64,000 nt of DNA from NCBI GenBank assembly GCA_000438155.1, contig FR902980.1, forward strand, positions 6,901-70,900, read 5' to 3'. The DNA is from Firmicutes bacterium CAG:95. GTDB taxonomy: Bacteria > Bacillota > Clostridia > Lachnospirales > Lachnospiraceae. Shown here in pieces: positions 63,951 through 64,000 of this stretch (positions are counted from its first letter, which is position 1; each line of letters opens with the position of its first letter). Made by a program: the position numbers and the translations under genes. The notes under the pieces were generated by a model that was not told the origin of the DNA, ran no database searches, and worked only from the letters and a program-made list of their open reading frames with translations.

Positions 63951-64000
63951 GAAAATCACATGATGTTTATGTAAACGAAATTATTCATCGAGGGGTTACC

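Overview
The window looks like chromosome of an endospore-type Clostridia, most probably a Lachnospiraceae (Roseburia/Agathobacter-like). This is inferred from gene order and protein character, not from a marker search. The grounds are a complete spoIIIA operon, spoIVB, SpoIIM and RemA, the Firmicutes order rimP-nusA-rnpM-ylxQ-infB-rbfA-nrnA-truB-ribF-rpsO-pnp, and the order asp23-nusB-xseA-xseB-ispA-dxs-tlyA-nadK-argR-recN-spoIVB-spo0A. Genes are densely packed, almost all on the + strand, with strong Shine-Dalgarno sites and sigma-A promoters. I found no tRNA, rRNA, insertion sequence, prophage or CRISPR array.

Layout. 1-10655 is a carbohydrate-response locus: a frameshifted GH8 exo-oligoxylanase, a YesM/YesN-type sensor kinase and AraC-type regulator, a membrane chemoreceptor, and an ABC importer (lipoprotein plus two permeases, no ATPase). 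The same 14-base motif stands upstream of both the chemoreceptor and the importer. 10874-12178 is a lone mannose-1-phosphate guanylyltransferase. 12418-24860 is the translation/RNA operon block, with an NlpC/P60 cell-wall hydrolase inserted between ribF and rpsO. 24947-30136 is spoIIIAA-AH, the forespore-mother cell channel. 30223-34217 holds deoB, prfC and a transglutaminase-like lipoprotein. 34291-46769 is the nusB...spo0A block, with isoprenoid genes (ispA, dxs), nadK, argR and recN. 46917-53238 holds glgA, bioY under a BirA-type operator, a DUF1284 protein, a MOP-family flippase and, on the minus strand, rqcH. 53485-61144 is yicC-remA-gmk-rpoZ, rimO-pgsA, recA-recX and rny. The window ends with an aminotransferase, a Nudix hydrolase and a SpoIIM-like protein.

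Most notable points. (1) The gene at the canonical spo0A position encodes only the Spo0A DNA-binding domain. The receiver domain is absent, the ~65-residue N-terminus is unrelated, and the gene has its own sigma-A promoter. (2) The Shine-Dalgarno sites of two sporulation genes, spoIIIAA and spoIIM, lie inside strong hairpins, as if to silence read-through translation from the upstream housekeeping genes. (3) The 14-base motif TAGAGTTTTTCGGG may link chemotaxis and oligosaccharide import in one regulon. (4) A short dispersed intergenic repeat occurs three times, and a 3 x 17-base tandem repeat precedes glgA. Functions are inferred from recognisable families and motifs; no database search was possible.
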